From Roseivirga sp. 4D4 (GTDB taxonomy: Bacteria > Bacteroidota > Bacteroidia > Cytophagales > Cyclobacteriaceae), in NCBI RefSeq assembly GCF_001747095.1, contig NZ_MDGP01000001.1, forward strand, positions 3,021,001-3,085,000: a stretch of DNA of 64,000 nt, written 5' to 3'. The position numbers and the translations under genes were made by a program. The notes beneath the pieces are model-generated. The model was not told the origin of the DNA and did no database searches. It saw only the letters and a list, made by a program, of their open reading frames with translations. Shown one piece after another: positions 28,164 through 37,964 of this stretch; position 1 is the first letter of the stretch, and each line of letters begins with the position of its first letter.

Positions 28164-29705
28164 TCATTTAGTTAAATTATAGACGAAAGAGATTTCAGAG
28201 CCAAAAAGATTATAAAGATCACCAAAATCGTAAGCCAACCTTATCCCTAAGTGTATAGGCATATCATCAAATACATTCTCGTAGACAAGTTTAACTTGAG
28301 AGTAAAACTGCTCTCTCATTGGTCTAAAAACATAATCAAAACTTGTATCATTTATTATACCATCCCACTCAAAACGGCCTTCATACAATCCAGCGTATGT
28401 CCCGAAATTCTGAGTATATGTGAACAAACCTTCATACCCAAGTTTTGAACTTACCTTGCCCCTGAAACCTAAATGCACAGCCCTGAGTCTGTTGCTGGCA
28501 ATGGAAACCGTATAATCTGGAAAAGATCCAAGAAACTCTTGGACTCTTTCATGGGTCAAAAAAAGTGGATTCCCTATTACTTGCCCTCCATAAGTCCAAC
28601 CTGATCTATAAAGCCAGTTATTATACATATCATCACGCCCTCCAAATGAGTACCCAAAATTCTCTGTTTCAGTAGGCACTTCATTAGTCGGGTCAGGCAA
28701 TCCAGGGCCTCCCTGCCATTTTGTTTGAATGTACTCAAGGTAAATTGTGTTAACAGGTGACTCTTTCTTAGGTAATGACCATTCTAAACCAAAAAGATAG
28801 TCTGTCAAACTCACATACTGCAAGCCTCCCAGATCTTCAAAAGGTTTTTGATAATTAATCGTCAACTTATGATCACCTAACCTGTGCGTGACGGTGGTCT
28901 CTATAATACCTAAATGATTGCCAAGGCCGTTGCTTTCTCCAGCCGTAGTGCCATCAGGATTGGGTATGCCTGAACCCAAAAACACCCTCAGAAAATCTGA
29001 AAAAGAACTTGGTTGTTGATCACCTTGCGGTGATATCCCACCATATTGTGCGAAATGAACGACACCAGAAGCTGCGGTCCAACCAATCTCATCTTCCAAG
29101 TCAAGCTTCAAATAGAAAGACTTCGAATGAAGAAGTGCATTTGATATGTACCTGTCACTTTCAAACCACCCATGATCCAAATGACCTTTAGTCTTGAAGT
29201 AACCATTGGTGAAAGGAACATCAACATACTCATCAATTCCTATGGAAATCATCGGAATTGGTCGAGCATTTCTGCTAATGCCCATAGAACCACTTGAGAG
29301 AGACTCTTCCAATCCTCCCCGCTGTTCCTTCTGACTACCTATCCTCAGGTATAGCCATTTATGATCTAGCCTGAGAAAGTATGTGTTCAAGAGATCATTT
29401 CTGAAAGAAAAGCCTGTTGTGAAATCGACCTGGTCCAAAATATCTTTCTGATATTGCAAATTTCCTCGAACAAAAACATTATCGCCTTCATCGACTAAGC
29501 CATAACGATCGTTCACAAGATAGAAAGGAAGAAAGCTGGGCTCTGTTGATGTTGCAGTACCAATAGCAAATTTGACATTTAAACTGTCTTTATTCGGAAA
29601 ACTTTGAGCATAAGCAGAAAAAGAAGCTATCGTTAACAGAAAAAGGGCACAGAGTAATTTTGTATTCAATTTCTCAAGTTTAGTTAAGCGGATCGCTGCT
29701 TCCAT
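28164..29705 (-). CDS. Wzi-family capsule assembly outer-membrane protein (second copy)
   Basis: The 513-residue protein has a signal peptide ending near FSAYAQ and a beta-barrel pattern. Landmarks shared with the protein at 25266-26681 are [18 protein letters not shown] and [21 protein letters not shown]. It should sit in the outer membrane and handle surface polymer. Its start lies 22 bases inside the 3' end of the upstream epimerase gene, so the two are co-translated; no later ATG preserves the signal peptide. Confidence 0.85.
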   Translation of the reverse strand: MEAAIRLTKLEKLNTKLLCALFLLTIASFSAYAQSFPNKDSLNVKFAIGTATSTEPSFLPFYLVNDRYGLVDEGDNVFVRGNLQYQKDILDQVDFTTGFSFRNDLLNTYFLRLDHKWLYLRIGSQKEQRGGLEESLSSGSMGISRNARPIPMISIGIDEYVDVPFTNGYFKTKGHLDHGWFESDRYISNALLHSKSFYLKLDLEDEIGWTAASGVVHFAQYGGISPQGDQQPSSFSDFLRVFLGSGIPNPDGTTAGESNGLGNHLGIIETTVTHRLGDHKLTINYQKPFEDLGGLQYVSLTDYLFGLEWSLPKKESPVNTIYLEYIQTKWQGGPGLPDPTNEVPTETENFGYSFGGRDDMYNNWLYRSGWTYGGQVIGNPLFLTHERVQEFLGSFPDYTVSIASNRLRAVHLGFRGKVSSKLGYEGLFTYTQNFGTYAGLYEGRFEWDGIINDTSFDYVFRPMREQFYSQVKLVYENVFDDMPIHLGIRLAYDFGDLYNLFGSEISFVYNLTK

Positions 29706-30736
29706 GAAAGATAAATCTCTTCAAAGGTCAAATTCAAACCCTTGGTTATTGACCATCTGGGATAGTGTGCTTTCACCTTTGACAAGTCAGAAATATAACA
29801 AATATGATCCCCTGACCGATTTTGATCTGAATACTCATATCTCATTTTTTTTCCTGAAATAGAAGAAATTAAATCAAAGGCTTCTAGAATGGAGATTGAA
29901 TTCTCTCTACCCCCTCCTAAATTATAAACTTCCCCAATCCTTGGTTGTATCAAAAACTCCTCGATAAAACGAGCAACATCATAAGCATGAATATTATCCC
30001 TAACTTGCTTACCCTTATAACCAAAAATGGTATAGTTCTTCTCCGTTAAATTGCACTTGATTAAATAACTCAAAAAGCCATGAAGTTCCACACCACTATG
30101 ATTGGGACCAGTCAAACAGCCCCCTCTCAAACAACAAGTGGGCATTCCAAAGTATCGACCATACTCTTGCACCATGACATCCGCTGCTACTTTTGAGGCT
30201 CCAAAAATTGAGTGTTTGGATTGATCTATAGGAAAAGTCTCACTAATTCCCTCATGAAAAGTCTCATCCCCATACTCCCACCGTGTCTCATTTTCTACGA
30301 TATTAAGATTATTCGGGGCATCACCGTAGACCTTATTTGTCGACATATGAACAAAAGGTATTTCAGTAGAGTAATTTCTTAATCCTTCCAAAAGGTTTAA
30401 AGTGCCTACTGCATTGACGTCAAAATCGTCAAACGGTCTTGAAGCAGCCAAGTCATGGCTTGGCTGAGCAGCACAATGGACAATTGCCTCAGGTTTTAAT
30501 CGAGCAATAAGTTCTTTTACCCCCTTTCTATCTCTTATATCTTGTTCAAAGTGCTGATAGTTTGAACAAGCGATTGATAACCGTTTGATGTTCCAGGTGG
30601 TATCCCCATTGACTCCAAAAAAATCTGCCCTCATATTGTTGTCCAGCCCAAATACTTTCCAACCAAGACGATCAAAAAAGTTCACTACTTCACTTCCTAT
30701 AAGTCCACCAGAACCTGTGACAAGTATAGATTTCAC
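29684..30736 (-). CDS. NAD-dependent epimerase resembling CDP-paratose 2-epimerase
   Basis: This is a 350-residue extended SDR with [14 protein letters not shown] and a Ser-Thr-Asn block [12 protein letters not shown]. The catalytic segment is [10 protein letters not shown], with Phe where most SDRs have Tyr in Yxxx[17 protein letters not shown] follows. TNKVYGD and GKQVRD are hallmarks of the RfbE tyvelose epimerase group. No CDP-sugar genes are nearby, so the real substrate may be another nucleotide sugar. It is the promoter-proximal gene of a three-gene minus-strand operon. Confidence 0.8.
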   Translation of the reverse strand: MKSILVTGSGGLIGSEVVNFFDRLGWKVFGLDNNMRADFFGVNGDTTWNIKRLSIACSNYQHFEQDIRDRKGVKELIARLKPEAIVHCAAQPSHDLAASRPFDDFDVNAVGTLNLLEGLRNYSTEIPFVHMSTNKVYGDAPNNLNIVENETRWEYGDETFHEGISETFPIDQSKHSIFGASKVAADVMVQEYGRYFGMPTCCLRGGCLTGPNHSGVELHGFLSYLIKCNLTEKNYTIFGYKGKQVRDNIHAYDVARFIEEFLIQPRIGEVYNLGGGRENSISILEAFDLISSISGKKMRYEYSDQNRSGDHICYISDLSKVKAHYPRWSITKGLNLTFEEIYLSWKQRSA

Positions 30737-30859
30737 TGCTTACAAATTTGCACTGAATATAGAAGTGTTCTACCAGATCAAAAAATCCAATTGTGTATTA
30801 TATCAGTCAGTATGACTAAGAATTACTTAATTCCTTTTTCACTATGATCAAATAGTTCC

Positions 30860-30867
30860 TATTTTCG
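30860..30867 (+). promoter_or_regulatory. possible -7 box (TATTTTCG) before the lipoprotein gene
   Basis: TATTTTCG is one base from TAnnTTTG and ends 36 bases before the TTG start at 30904. No -33 element was recognised. Confidence 0.3.
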
Positions 30868-30903
30868 ACTCTTTAATGAGCAAATAGATTATATAAAATC
30901 GCA

Positions 30904-31572
30904 TTGTCAGGACAGAATTCCAGAGTTTTAATAATAGCACTAGTACTCATTTTGATGGGGTGTAAAGACTTTAGTCTGAAGCCAGAAATTGCTGTTTATA
31001 ACAATGACTTCGAATCTGAAGACTATACAGGTATAGAAGGTGTCTTTATCTCAATATTTGAGAGTAATAGGGTAATGGGTTTCTTTAATAAAAGAGGTTT
31101 CAACCTGAACTTGCCCAGTTTGCCCGAGCATGATTTCATTCGTTTGACATTCGACCTTTATGTTCATGATTCTTGGGAAGGAAATGCAAATCTCGATGGG
31201 GAGGCTCTTGATGAAAAGGATTCATGGGTATTAGAAATAGACACAGCAAAAAACCTCAAGGGAAGCGATATCCTCTATTATGAAACCACTTTTTCAAATG
31301 GCCTCTGTATTCCAGGTTTTTGTTATACTCAGTCATTTCCAGATCAATTTCCACTTACAAATGACGCCAAAAAAGGAGCATCACTTTTAACCAACGGAAG
31401 ATGCTTGTGGTCTAATACACCTACTGGAACATCCATGTACAAAATGGATTTAGTATTCCCTCACAAGGATAGAACTGCGGTACTAACCTTTTATGACAAA
31501 TTAAATGGAAACCTATGTGATGAAAGCTGGTCACTCGATAACCTATCTGTAAGCACCTTTAAGAAAGAGTAA
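30904..31572 (+). CDS. lipoprotein of unknown function
   Basis: A 222-residue protein starts at a TTG; an in-frame stop at 30877-30879 leaves no ATG upstream. Its N terminus is a lipoprotein signal with the lipobox LILMGC. The mature part has many aromatic residues, beta-strand patterning and four cysteines (CIPGFC, GRCLW, NLCDES), suggesting a small beta-sandwich with disulfides. LTFDLYVHDSWEGN resembles carbohydrate-binding-type folds only loosely. Its stop overlaps the ATG of the next Wzi-like gene by one base, so it probably works with that outer-membrane protein. Confidence 0.75.
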   Translation: MSGQNSRVLIIALVLILMGCKDFSLKPEIAVYNNDFESEDYTGIEGVFISIFESNRVMGFFNKRGFNLNLPSLPEHDFIRLTFDLYVHDSWEGNANLDGEALDEKDSWVLEIDTAKNLKGSDILYYETTFSNGLCIPGFCYTQSFPDQFPLTNDAKKGASLLTNGRCLWSNTPTGTSMYKMDLVFPHKDRTAVLTFYDKLNGNLCDESWSLDNLSVSTFKKE

Positions 31573-33245
31573 TGTTTAGAAAATCATTTATTGGTTTCAT
31601 TTTATACGCTGTAACTGCTACTTCATTCGCTCAAACGGTTACGTTAGGTTCTGCAATAGTTCAAGATTACCTCAGACGTGAACAGTTGAAAGGAAGCTTC
31701 GACAGCACCTTTTCTTTCAATTACCGACCAATAGTTTTCTCAAAAAATGGTATTGATGAAACGAATCTTCCACAAGAATTGTCAGGAATTTACAAGCCAA
31801 TTTACTCAAGAAAATCATCGAAAGTAGCACTTCTTCCTTTAGACTTTAGAATTGCATATGACCATGATCACCCTGACAGTAGAAATGATGGGGCTATGAT
31901 AAGGTCAAGAGGTCTTCAAACTTATTTAAGTGCAGGCATTTATGCCGAACTTGGACCACTGTCCATTCAACTAAAGCCTGAATTTATTTTTGCCGAAAAC
32001 AATGCTTATCAAGGCTTTCCCGAAAAGCCACGGCATTGGGAAAGTACATGGCTAACAAGATATGCCTTCTGGAATCAAATAGACGAACCCGAGCGCTATG
32101 GCACAGATAGTTATTATAAACTCCTACCAGGGCAGTCAAGTATAAGATTAAATAAATGGGGGCTTTCCTTAGGTTTATCTACAGAAAATATCTGGTGGGG
32201 ACCCTCAAGAAGAAACAGCCTAATGATGAGCCATAATGCTCAGGGCTTTGCCCATATTACCTTGAATACTCAAAGGCCAATAAAAACAGCTATTGGTAGT
32301 TTTGAAGGTCAGTTTATCACAGGTAGACTTGAAGCCTCTGATTATAATCCACCTGCGGCTGACCAAACTTTTAGGGGTTTTATTGCTTTCATACCTAAAC
32401 CCGATGATTGGAGATATCTTCAAGCAGTTTCTTTCTCTTATTCTCCTAAGTGGATCAAGGGGTTATCGCTGGGCATTACTAGATGGGTACAGCAATACTA
32501 TGAGACAGTAAAAGAGACCAATGATTACTTCCCCGCATTTTCTAATCTATTCAGAAACAATGACAACAACGTTACACTAGATGAACAAGCTAGAGATCAA
32601 GCAGCAAGTATCTTCGGAAGATGGATTTGGTATGATTCAAAAGCCGAGTTTTATTTCGAGTTTGGCAAAAATGATGCAGCTGCCAACCTTAGAGATTTAC
32701 TGGTTGATACAGATCACTCGCGTGCCCTGACGGTCGGCATTAATAAACTCTTCCCAACTTCCGATCCAGACGCTGATCTTCAGTTCAATTTTGAATGGAC
32801 CCAAATGTCACAAACTGAAAGTCGGTTTGCTAGAAACGCAGGAGCTTGGTATCATCATAGTAGTGTACGAGATGGATATACGAACAATGGAGAGGTCCTT
32901 GGATCGGGTCTTGGACCTGGTGGAAATGGACAGTACTTGGAACTATCTTGGCTGAAAGGGTTGAAAAAAATAGGAGGAGCTATTGAAAGGCGTGTGCACA
33001 ATAACGACTTTATGACAGCGGCTTTCTCCACTGACTTCACCAGATACTGGGTAGACTATAACATATATGGCTTCTTAGATTTTCAGTATCAGAAAATGTT
33101 AATTTCAGTGTCTGCTTTTTATACGCACTCACTTAATTATCAGTGGGAAGTTCGGTTTGACCCCAACGGTTCTCCTTTTCAATACAGGCCAGGAAAAGAC
33201 AGGAACAACTTAAACCTAGACTTCAAAATCCTCTATACTTTCTAA
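31572..33245 (+). CDS. Wzi-family capsule assembly outer-membrane protein (third, divergent copy)
   Basis: The 557-residue protein has a signal peptide ending near SFAQT and a beta-barrel pattern. Wzi features include the SIRLNKWGLSLGLSTENIWWGPS stretch (about residues 192-214) and a following HITLNTQRPIKT. It is less like the two other Wzi proteins than they are like each other. Translational coupling to the lipoprotein gene upstream suggests a two-component outer-membrane unit. It ends four bases from a convergent methyltransferase gene. Confidence 0.85.
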   Translation: MFRKSFIGFILYAVTATSFAQTVTLGSAIVQDYLRREQLKGSFDSTFSFNYRPIVFSKNGIDETNLPQELSGIYKPIYSRKSSKVALLPLDFRIAYDHDHPDSRNDGAMIRSRGLQTYLSAGIYAELGPLSIQLKPEFIFAENNAYQGFPEKPRHWESTWLTRYAFWNQIDEPERYGTDSYYKLLPGQSSIRLNKWGLSLGLSTENIWWGPSRRNSLMMSHNAQGFAHITLNTQRPIKTAIGSFEGQFITGRLEASDYNPPAADQTFRGFIAFIPKPDDWRYLQAVSFSYSPKWIKGLSLGITRWVQQYYETVKETNDYFPAFSNLFRNNDNNVTLDEQARDQAASIFGRWIWYDSKAEFYFEFGKNDAAANLRDLLVDTDHSRALTVGINKLFPTSDPDADLQFNFEWTQMSQTESRFARNAGAWYHHSSVRDGYTNNGEVLGSGLGPGGNGQYLELSWLKGLKKIGGAIERRVHNNDFMTAAFSTDFTRYWVDYNIYGFLDFQYQKMLISVSAFYTHSLNYQWEVRFDPNGSPFQYRPGKDRNNLNLDFKILYTF

Positions 33246-33249
33246 ACCT

Positions 33250-34071
33250 TTAATAGCTGGGAGTCTTAAGATTAAACCCTTGATCAGTAGACTTCTTTTG
33301 AACCACAGCTTCTAAACCTGAAGCCAAAAACTTTGTAATTGAGCCTATATACAGTAAGCTATTCCAAATACCATTTCTAAAACCAGTACTCTTTTGAGTA
33401 CCATAGCTAAAGTAGTTGATAGATATATCGAAGTCTTCCGAAAGGCATTTGAAGTAGTACTTAATTTCCTTAGCTGAATATTCTTTCCAGTGGTGCCCAT
33501 AAGTCACTTCCGAAAATATTTCGTCAACCTTAATACCCAAAGATTTCATTCTTAGCAAGTTGAATTGGGCTCTGACTAGATGGGGTAAAGAAAAAGCATT
33601 TGGGGTTGTTATGTAAATATACCCTCCATCGGCTAGTTGATTATAAATACATTTCCAAAACCGAATAGGATTGAATGTTATATGCTCCAGAATTTCTGTG
33701 AAAATCACTAGGTCATAATCCCCAGAAAGATTCTTATTAAGATCAAAATGTTGAAGGTTATTTTCAGTAATCCCTTTAATCTCAAAGTCCTTACTTCGTT
33801 GGATTACGAAATCCATCTCCCAAAAGGCTGAGACGTCAACAGACTCAACATCGAAATTAAGTTCAGAAAGAATAGATGCCGTTTGAAGATAATGACCTCC
33901 TACCTCTAGTATTTTACCTCCCTGCGGCAATAATTCAGAGACGCTTGTAGCCAACTTCCGAAACCTTTGTTTATGATAACGGAAATATTCAATATCACGC
34001 GAGTAGCTGACATTCTTAACATCTTGTTCAACAACGTCAATCGCTGTGTCAATCTTTTGACTTAGTAACAT
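33250..34071 (-). CDS. class I SAM-dependent methyltransferase
   Basis: The 273-residue protein has a methyltransferase type 11/23 core. The SAM loop ILEVGGHYLQTASIL lies near residues 55-70, and VIFTEILEHI and YIYITTPNAFSLPHL follow. A hydrophobic stretch near residue 235 may tether it to the membrane. It most likely methylates a sugar or glycan carrier. Its start overlaps the stop of the GT26 gene by one base, making it the last gene of a four-gene minus-strand operon. Confidence 0.85.
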   Translation of the reverse strand: MLLSQKIDTAIDVVEQDVKNVSYSRDIEYFRYHKQRFRKLATSVSELLPQGGKILEVGGHYLQTASILSELNFDVESVDVSAFWEMDFVIQRSKDFEIKGITENNLQHFDLNKNLSGDYDLVIFTEILEHITFNPIRFWKCIYNQLADGGYIYITTPNAFSLPHLVRAQFNLLRMKSLGIKVDEIFSEVTYGHHWKEYSAKEIKYYFKCLSEDFDISINYFSYGTQKSTGFRNGIWNSLLYIGSITKFLASGLEAVVQKKSTDQGFNLKTPSY

Positions 34072-34841
34072 TAAAGACTAGGATCTTTTTTTAATAGCTT
34101 GAATTTAAGATAATAGTAAATAAACATTGAGTTGGTCAGGAGATATCTTTTCCAAAGTCTTTTTGGCTCCTGGAACAGCCTATATAACCATTCTAAACCC
34201 ATACCCTGCATCCAATTAGGTGCTTGTTTTAGGGTACCGGCATGAAAATCAAAAGCTGCACCAACCGCCATCATCACTGCATTTACTTTGCCTTTATGAT
34301 CTGCTACCCAAAACTCTTGTCTTGGACAACCTCTGCCTACTAAGACTATATTGGCCTTACTCTCATTGATTTTCTCAATGTCTTCCTTATCCTCTTCATC
34401 TGAAGCATCTCTAAACCGATCAATGTGCATTCCGCAAATCACCACGTTTGGAAACTCCTCTTGTATAAAGGCATTGAGCTTTGTCAATGTATCTTCAGTA
34501 CTTCCATAAAGGTATACACTCAAACCTTCAATATTGGCTTTCTTCAATACCCAAAGTGTGAGTTCTGGTCCATATACTCTTTCCTTCATTCCTAATTTAT
34601 AAAAACTATTTAGCGCCCATCTCACTGGTTGACCATCAGGAACGATTAAATCAATTTTATTGATTACGTCTCTTAACTCTACATTCACGAGGCTCTCTAT
34701 CAAGCCATGAACAGCTAGCGCTGACACTCCGAAACTATTTCTCTTCGAGGCGTAATCGATAATAATTTCCGAAGCAGAATTGTAATCTACATCGGCATAT
34801 TCTGGAACAAATAGTTTATACTTTCTAAAAGTAGAACTCAT
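34071..34841 (-). CDS. WecG/TagA/CpsF family glycosyltransferase (GT26)
   Basis: The 256-residue protein carries the GT26 core. VPDGQPVRWALN (about residues 88-99) holds the catalytic Asp, followed by ERVYGPEL, VYLYGSTEDT, VGRGCPRQEFW and a C-terminal GLEWLYRLFQEPKRLWKRY. Family members add the second sugar, often a ManNAc type, to an undecaprenyl-linked first sugar at the membrane. It likely follows one of the two priming transferases of this region. It is complete. Confidence 0.93.
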   Translation of the reverse strand: MSSTFRKYKLFVPEYADVDYNSASEIIIDYASKRNSFGVSALAVHGLIESLVNVELRDVINKIDLIVPDGQPVRWALNSFYKLGMKERVYGPELTLWVLKKANIEGLSVYLYGSTEDTLTKLNAFIQEEFPNVVICGMHIDRFRDASDEEDKEDIEKINESKANIVLVGRGCPRQEFWVADHKGKVNAVMMAVGAAFDFHAGTLKQAPNWMQGMGLEWLYRLFQEPKRLWKRYLLTNSMFIYYYLKFKLLKKDPSL

Positions 34842-34891
34842 ACCAAAAGGGCATTTTTTAACATCTATACTTAATTAATCATTTAGAGCAT

Positions 34892-35800
34892 TTACTCAAT
34901 TGGGGCTGCTTGCCGAATAGCCTCTAATACTGTAATAGGCTCTACTTCTTCTATCGATGGAAACTCATATCGCTTAGTGTTCATTATGTCATAAGAGGTA
35001 ACTTGGTTTGAAAATACCGCAAATTGACTAGGGTTCAAGGAGTACATCGGGTTGGTGGGGCCATAAAGAATAACCGAGCTGGTATTAAAGGCCCATGAGG
35101 CTTGCTCAGCAAAGGAATTGACTCCCACAAGCAATTGTGCATGTTTAACCAGTAGAAAGCTCTCATAAATTGTTGTCTTACCTCTCAGGTCAATTGCATT
35201 TTCGATCGCTGGATCAGCTTCGGTACCTATCTGATAGACTATTTCATAATCTTTCTTTAACTCTTCCAAGAGCTCATCCCATGCAGTCTTCTTCCAATTC
35301 TTTTCTTTGAGCCAGCCTCCAGCTGTAGGTTGAATCACAATATAGTTCTTAGACGCTATGTGCTTATTAAAAAACATTTGATGATCTAAGGCATTAACAA
35401 CTAATTGAGGCTTGTACTTAAACTCACTACCTAAACCAGCCAGTTTTGCCATAATATGAGCACAGTGCAAAGGCTCATTCTTTACCCATGGAATAAAATC
35501 ATAGTATGTATAACTAAGCCAAATGACTGGGAAAGTAAGGAATGAGTGATTAGCAGTTTCGTAGTCATAGAATAGTTCAGGGTAGCTCGCACTTACGATC
35601 AAATTGCTCTCAATATATTTTTCTCTCAGAGCATTGACTATTGAAGTCGCCATTATGCAATCTCCTAAGCCGCCATCTCTTATTACAACCAACTTCTTAG
35701 GCCTATAAAATTTAAGTAGCCATAAGGAAAGCCTTGTAATAAATACCTTTCTCAACGCAGAAAAATGCTCTTGAATGCTATATGGCCTTTTTACTCTCAT
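34892..35800 (-). CDS. glycosyltransferase family 9 (heptosyltransferase-like)
   Basis: The 302-residue protein shows GT9 features. LVVIRDGGLGDCIMATSIVNAL begins at about residue 37, a mid-protein VIQPTAGGWLKEKNWKK and a late LLVGVNSFAEQASWAF-like acceptor region follow. GT9 enzymes transfer heptose or related sugars in LPS core or O-chain synthesis. The residues before the first Rossmann strand are basic and may bind membrane. It lies 18 bases after the GT4 gene and 50 before GT26, in the same operon. Confidence 0.85.
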   Translation of the reverse strand: MRVKRPYSIQEHFSALRKVFITRLSLWLLKFYRPKKLVVIRDGGLGDCIMATSIVNALREKYIESNLIVSASYPELFYDYETANHSFLTFPVIWLSYTYYDFIPWVKNEPLHCAHIMAKLAGLGSEFKYKPQLVVNALDHQMFFNKHIASKNYIVIQPTAGGWLKEKNWKKTAWDELLEELKKDYEIVYQIGTEADPAIENAIDLRGKTTIYESFLLVKHAQLLVGVNSFAEQASWAFNTSSVILYGPTNPMYSLNPSQFAVFSNQVTSYDIMNTKRYEFPSIEEVEPITVLEAIRQAAPIE

Positions 35801-35818
35801 TTTATCAAATGAACCTAT

Positions 35819-36973
35819 TCAACGTTGCTTCTTTTTAATTACTAAAGAGTAAAGCCCTATCAATTTTTCATAACCCTTCTGCTCAGTATATTTATTCTGG
35901 TAGTCGAGATATGCATTTTCACCAAGTCTCATAGATATAGACTTTTCAGCATCTAGCTTTTCAACAATCTCAACGAGCTTATCTACATCTTCATATTTCA
36001 AGCCATTGTAGTTCTCAATAATCATTGAACTCATTGCTCCTCGATCTCTCGAAACTACAGCCTTGCTATTCGAGAATGCTTCTAAAATCACCATCGGCAT
36101 ACCTTCATAATACAAACTCGGAAATATAACCGCCCTGCATCTTTTCATGTGATCCAAGACCACATCCCTTCCTTGTTCGCCAAGATAATCTACATTGTTA
36201 AACTCATTAAAGATGTCTTGATTGTCGGCTTTGCCGATCACTACGAATTTCGACCTAATGTTTCTTTCGAATAAATACAGAAGGTCTTGAAGCCCCTTGT
36301 AATCATCAACCTTACCTACAAAAAGAAAAAAATCATCGTAAGTAACCGTTGAATTATCTCTCTTAATAAAATTTGGCTTTACATATAGTTTACTCGCTGG
36401 CAACCCTCCAGAAGCCAACAGGTCCTTCTGGAACTCTGTTAAACAAAAGAAAGCATCTACTCTTCGTGACCATGTCTCAGAATTCCTATGATGCTGAAGT
36501 ACATTTGCTTGAATGGCTGTGGCCAGGTAGGAATCTCTATAACACTTATACTTAATTGAATTGTAAAACGACTTATTCAAGCATTTCTCACACACAGCAC
36601 CCTTCCTAAACATTAAGCTGTTAGTACACACCATTTTATAATTATGAAGTGTTTTCACAACCGGCACATTCATCTCATTGCAGACTCTATAAATCACAGG
36701 TGTGACTAATGGAAATGTATTATGAACGTGACAGATATCAGGATTTTCCTTTTCTATCAATAACTCTAGCTCTTTGGCTACAATTTCGGAGTTCCTTAGG
36801 TTGGAGTATAATCTTGCTTTTGCAAAAACATTAGCAGAACTCAAAGTCGAATTATCCTTTAAAAATTGGACTACCTGATGCCCATTTTTCTCGAGTATAA
36901 TCCTTTCCTCTTCCAAAACGGTCTCTTCTCCAGTTTTACCGATAAAAATATTATGGACCTGTAGTATTTTCAA
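35819..36973 (-). CDS. glycosyltransferase family 4
   Basis: The 384-residue GT-B protein starts MKILQVHNIFIGKTGEE and carries the GT4 donor site LFVGKVDDYKGLQDLL. The acidic motif lies in FPSLYYEGMPMVILEAFSNSKAV (E-x7-E). A cysteine-rich insert CEKCLNKSFYNSIKYKCY near residues 130-150, common in a subgroup of polysaccharide GT4 enzymes, may bind metal or stabilise the acceptor domain. It is the first gene of its operon, with 199 bases to the divergent methyltransferase. Confidence 0.9.
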   Translation of the reverse strand: MKILQVHNIFIGKTGEETVLEEERIILEKNGHQVVQFLKDNSTLSSANVFAKARLYSNLRNSEIVAKELELLIEKENPDICHVHNTFPLVTPVIYRVCNEMNVPVVKTLHNYKMVCTNSLMFRKGAVCEKCLNKSFYNSIKYKCYRDSYLATAIQANVLQHHRNSETWSRRVDAFFCLTEFQKDLLASGGLPASKLYVKPNFIKRDNSTVTYDDFFLFVGKVDDYKGLQDLLYLFERNIRSKFVVIGKADNQDIFNEFNNVDYLGEQGRDVVLDHMKRCRAVIFPSLYYEGMPMVILEAFSNSKAVVSRDRGAMSSMIIENYNGLKYEDVDKLVEIVEKLDAEKSISMRLGENAYLDYQNKYTEQKGYEKLIGLYSLVIKKKQR

Positions 36974-37140
36974 TATATATGGGATTATATACTATTCGGC
37001 ATCAAACTAAGCTTCTCACAGCTGATATCCATAAAAACTCCTTAGATAGAATAAAATCTCTTTTTTATCAAGTCATCTACTAAGTATCCGTTCATAAAAA
37101 ATCACTCATTATCAATACCACCATTGAATAAGTATTCCTT

Positions 37141-37148
37141 TATCTTCG
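37141..37148 (+). promoter_or_regulatory. possible -7 box (TATCTTCG) before the methyltransferase gene
   Basis: TATCTTCG is one base from TAnnTTTG and predicts a leader of about 18 bases before the ATG at 37173. A TTG at 37124-37126 lies only 14 bases upstream, shorter than usual. Confidence 0.35.
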
Positions 37149-37172
37149 AATCAGTTTACAAAGTAATTACTA

Positions 37173-37949
37173 ATGTCAGATCAGCAGTTCGATTCAGGTC
37201 GCCCATTTTTTTCAAATTTTCTACCTAACTCAGACTATGACTGGGAGATGTCTCGAGCTGAGAAATATACTCTAATTGGTCTCCTCGAACATCTAAAGCC
37301 AGATTGTTCCATAGAAATAGGAACATATAGGGGAGGGAGTTTACAAGTAATAAGTGAATATTCACGGAAGGTCTACTCAATAGACATCAGTAATGAACCA
37401 AAAAGAACCTTAAAGGAGAAATTTGATAATGTTAGCTTCTCGGTAGGGAAGTCTGCTGAAATATTGCCCGACCTTTTTAAAACCATTGAAAACAAGGGGG
37501 GAAAACTCAACTTCATTTTGGTTGATGGTGATCACTCAAAAATGGGAGTTTATAGAGATTTGAGAGCGATTTTAGAGTACCCTCACAAAAACGATCTGAC
37601 TGTTCTAATTCATGATAGTTTCAACCCCAGATCTCGCAAAGGAATGAAGATGATCGATTATACCAAGTATAATCATGTTGAATACATCGAGTTAGATTAT
37701 GTTCAAGGCTCGTTTTGGCAAAACGATACTTATAGGGAAATGTGGGGCGGCTTTGCTCTCGTTAAAATTGGTGGTAAAGAAAGGAATACTACGGTTAATG
37801 AGTCCGCTGAAAAAGCCTTTAAAGCAAGTTATAAGCACTCAGTACACCCTATTAAAGATGCTCTCCAGTTTCTGAAACCGCTTCAAAGACCTCTGTATCG
37901 TGTCTTAGGTAGAAAGAAAAAGTCTGATAAATACATGAAATTTGAGTGA
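37173..37949 (+). CDS. class I SAM-dependent methyltransferase (CmcI-like)
   Basis: The 258-residue protein has the CmcI/Methyltransf_24 pattern. A glycine-rich IEIGTYRGGSLQVI is followed by the acidic VYSID strand, FILVDGDHSKMGVYRDL and VLIHDSF, which suggest metal and substrate binding. Such enzymes methylate hydroxyls of sugars or antibiotics, so it could O-methylate a glycan residue. It is the only plus-strand gene between 33.2 and 64 kb and converges on the polymerase gene with a 15-base gap. Confidence 0.85.
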   Translation: MSDQQFDSGRPFFSNFLPNSDYDWEMSRAEKYTLIGLLEHLKPDCSIEIGTYRGGSLQVISEYSRKVYSIDISNEPKRTLKEKFDNVSFSVGKSAEILPDLFKTIENKGGKLNFILVDGDHSKMGVYRDLRAILEYPHKNDLTVLIHDSFNPRSRKGMKMIDYTKYNHVEYIELDYVQGSFWQNDTYREMWGGFALVKIGGKERNTTVNESAEKAFKASYKHSVHPIKDALQFLKPLQRPLYRVLGRKKKSDKYMKFE

Positions 37950-37964
37950 TACGAACGTCTCTTT

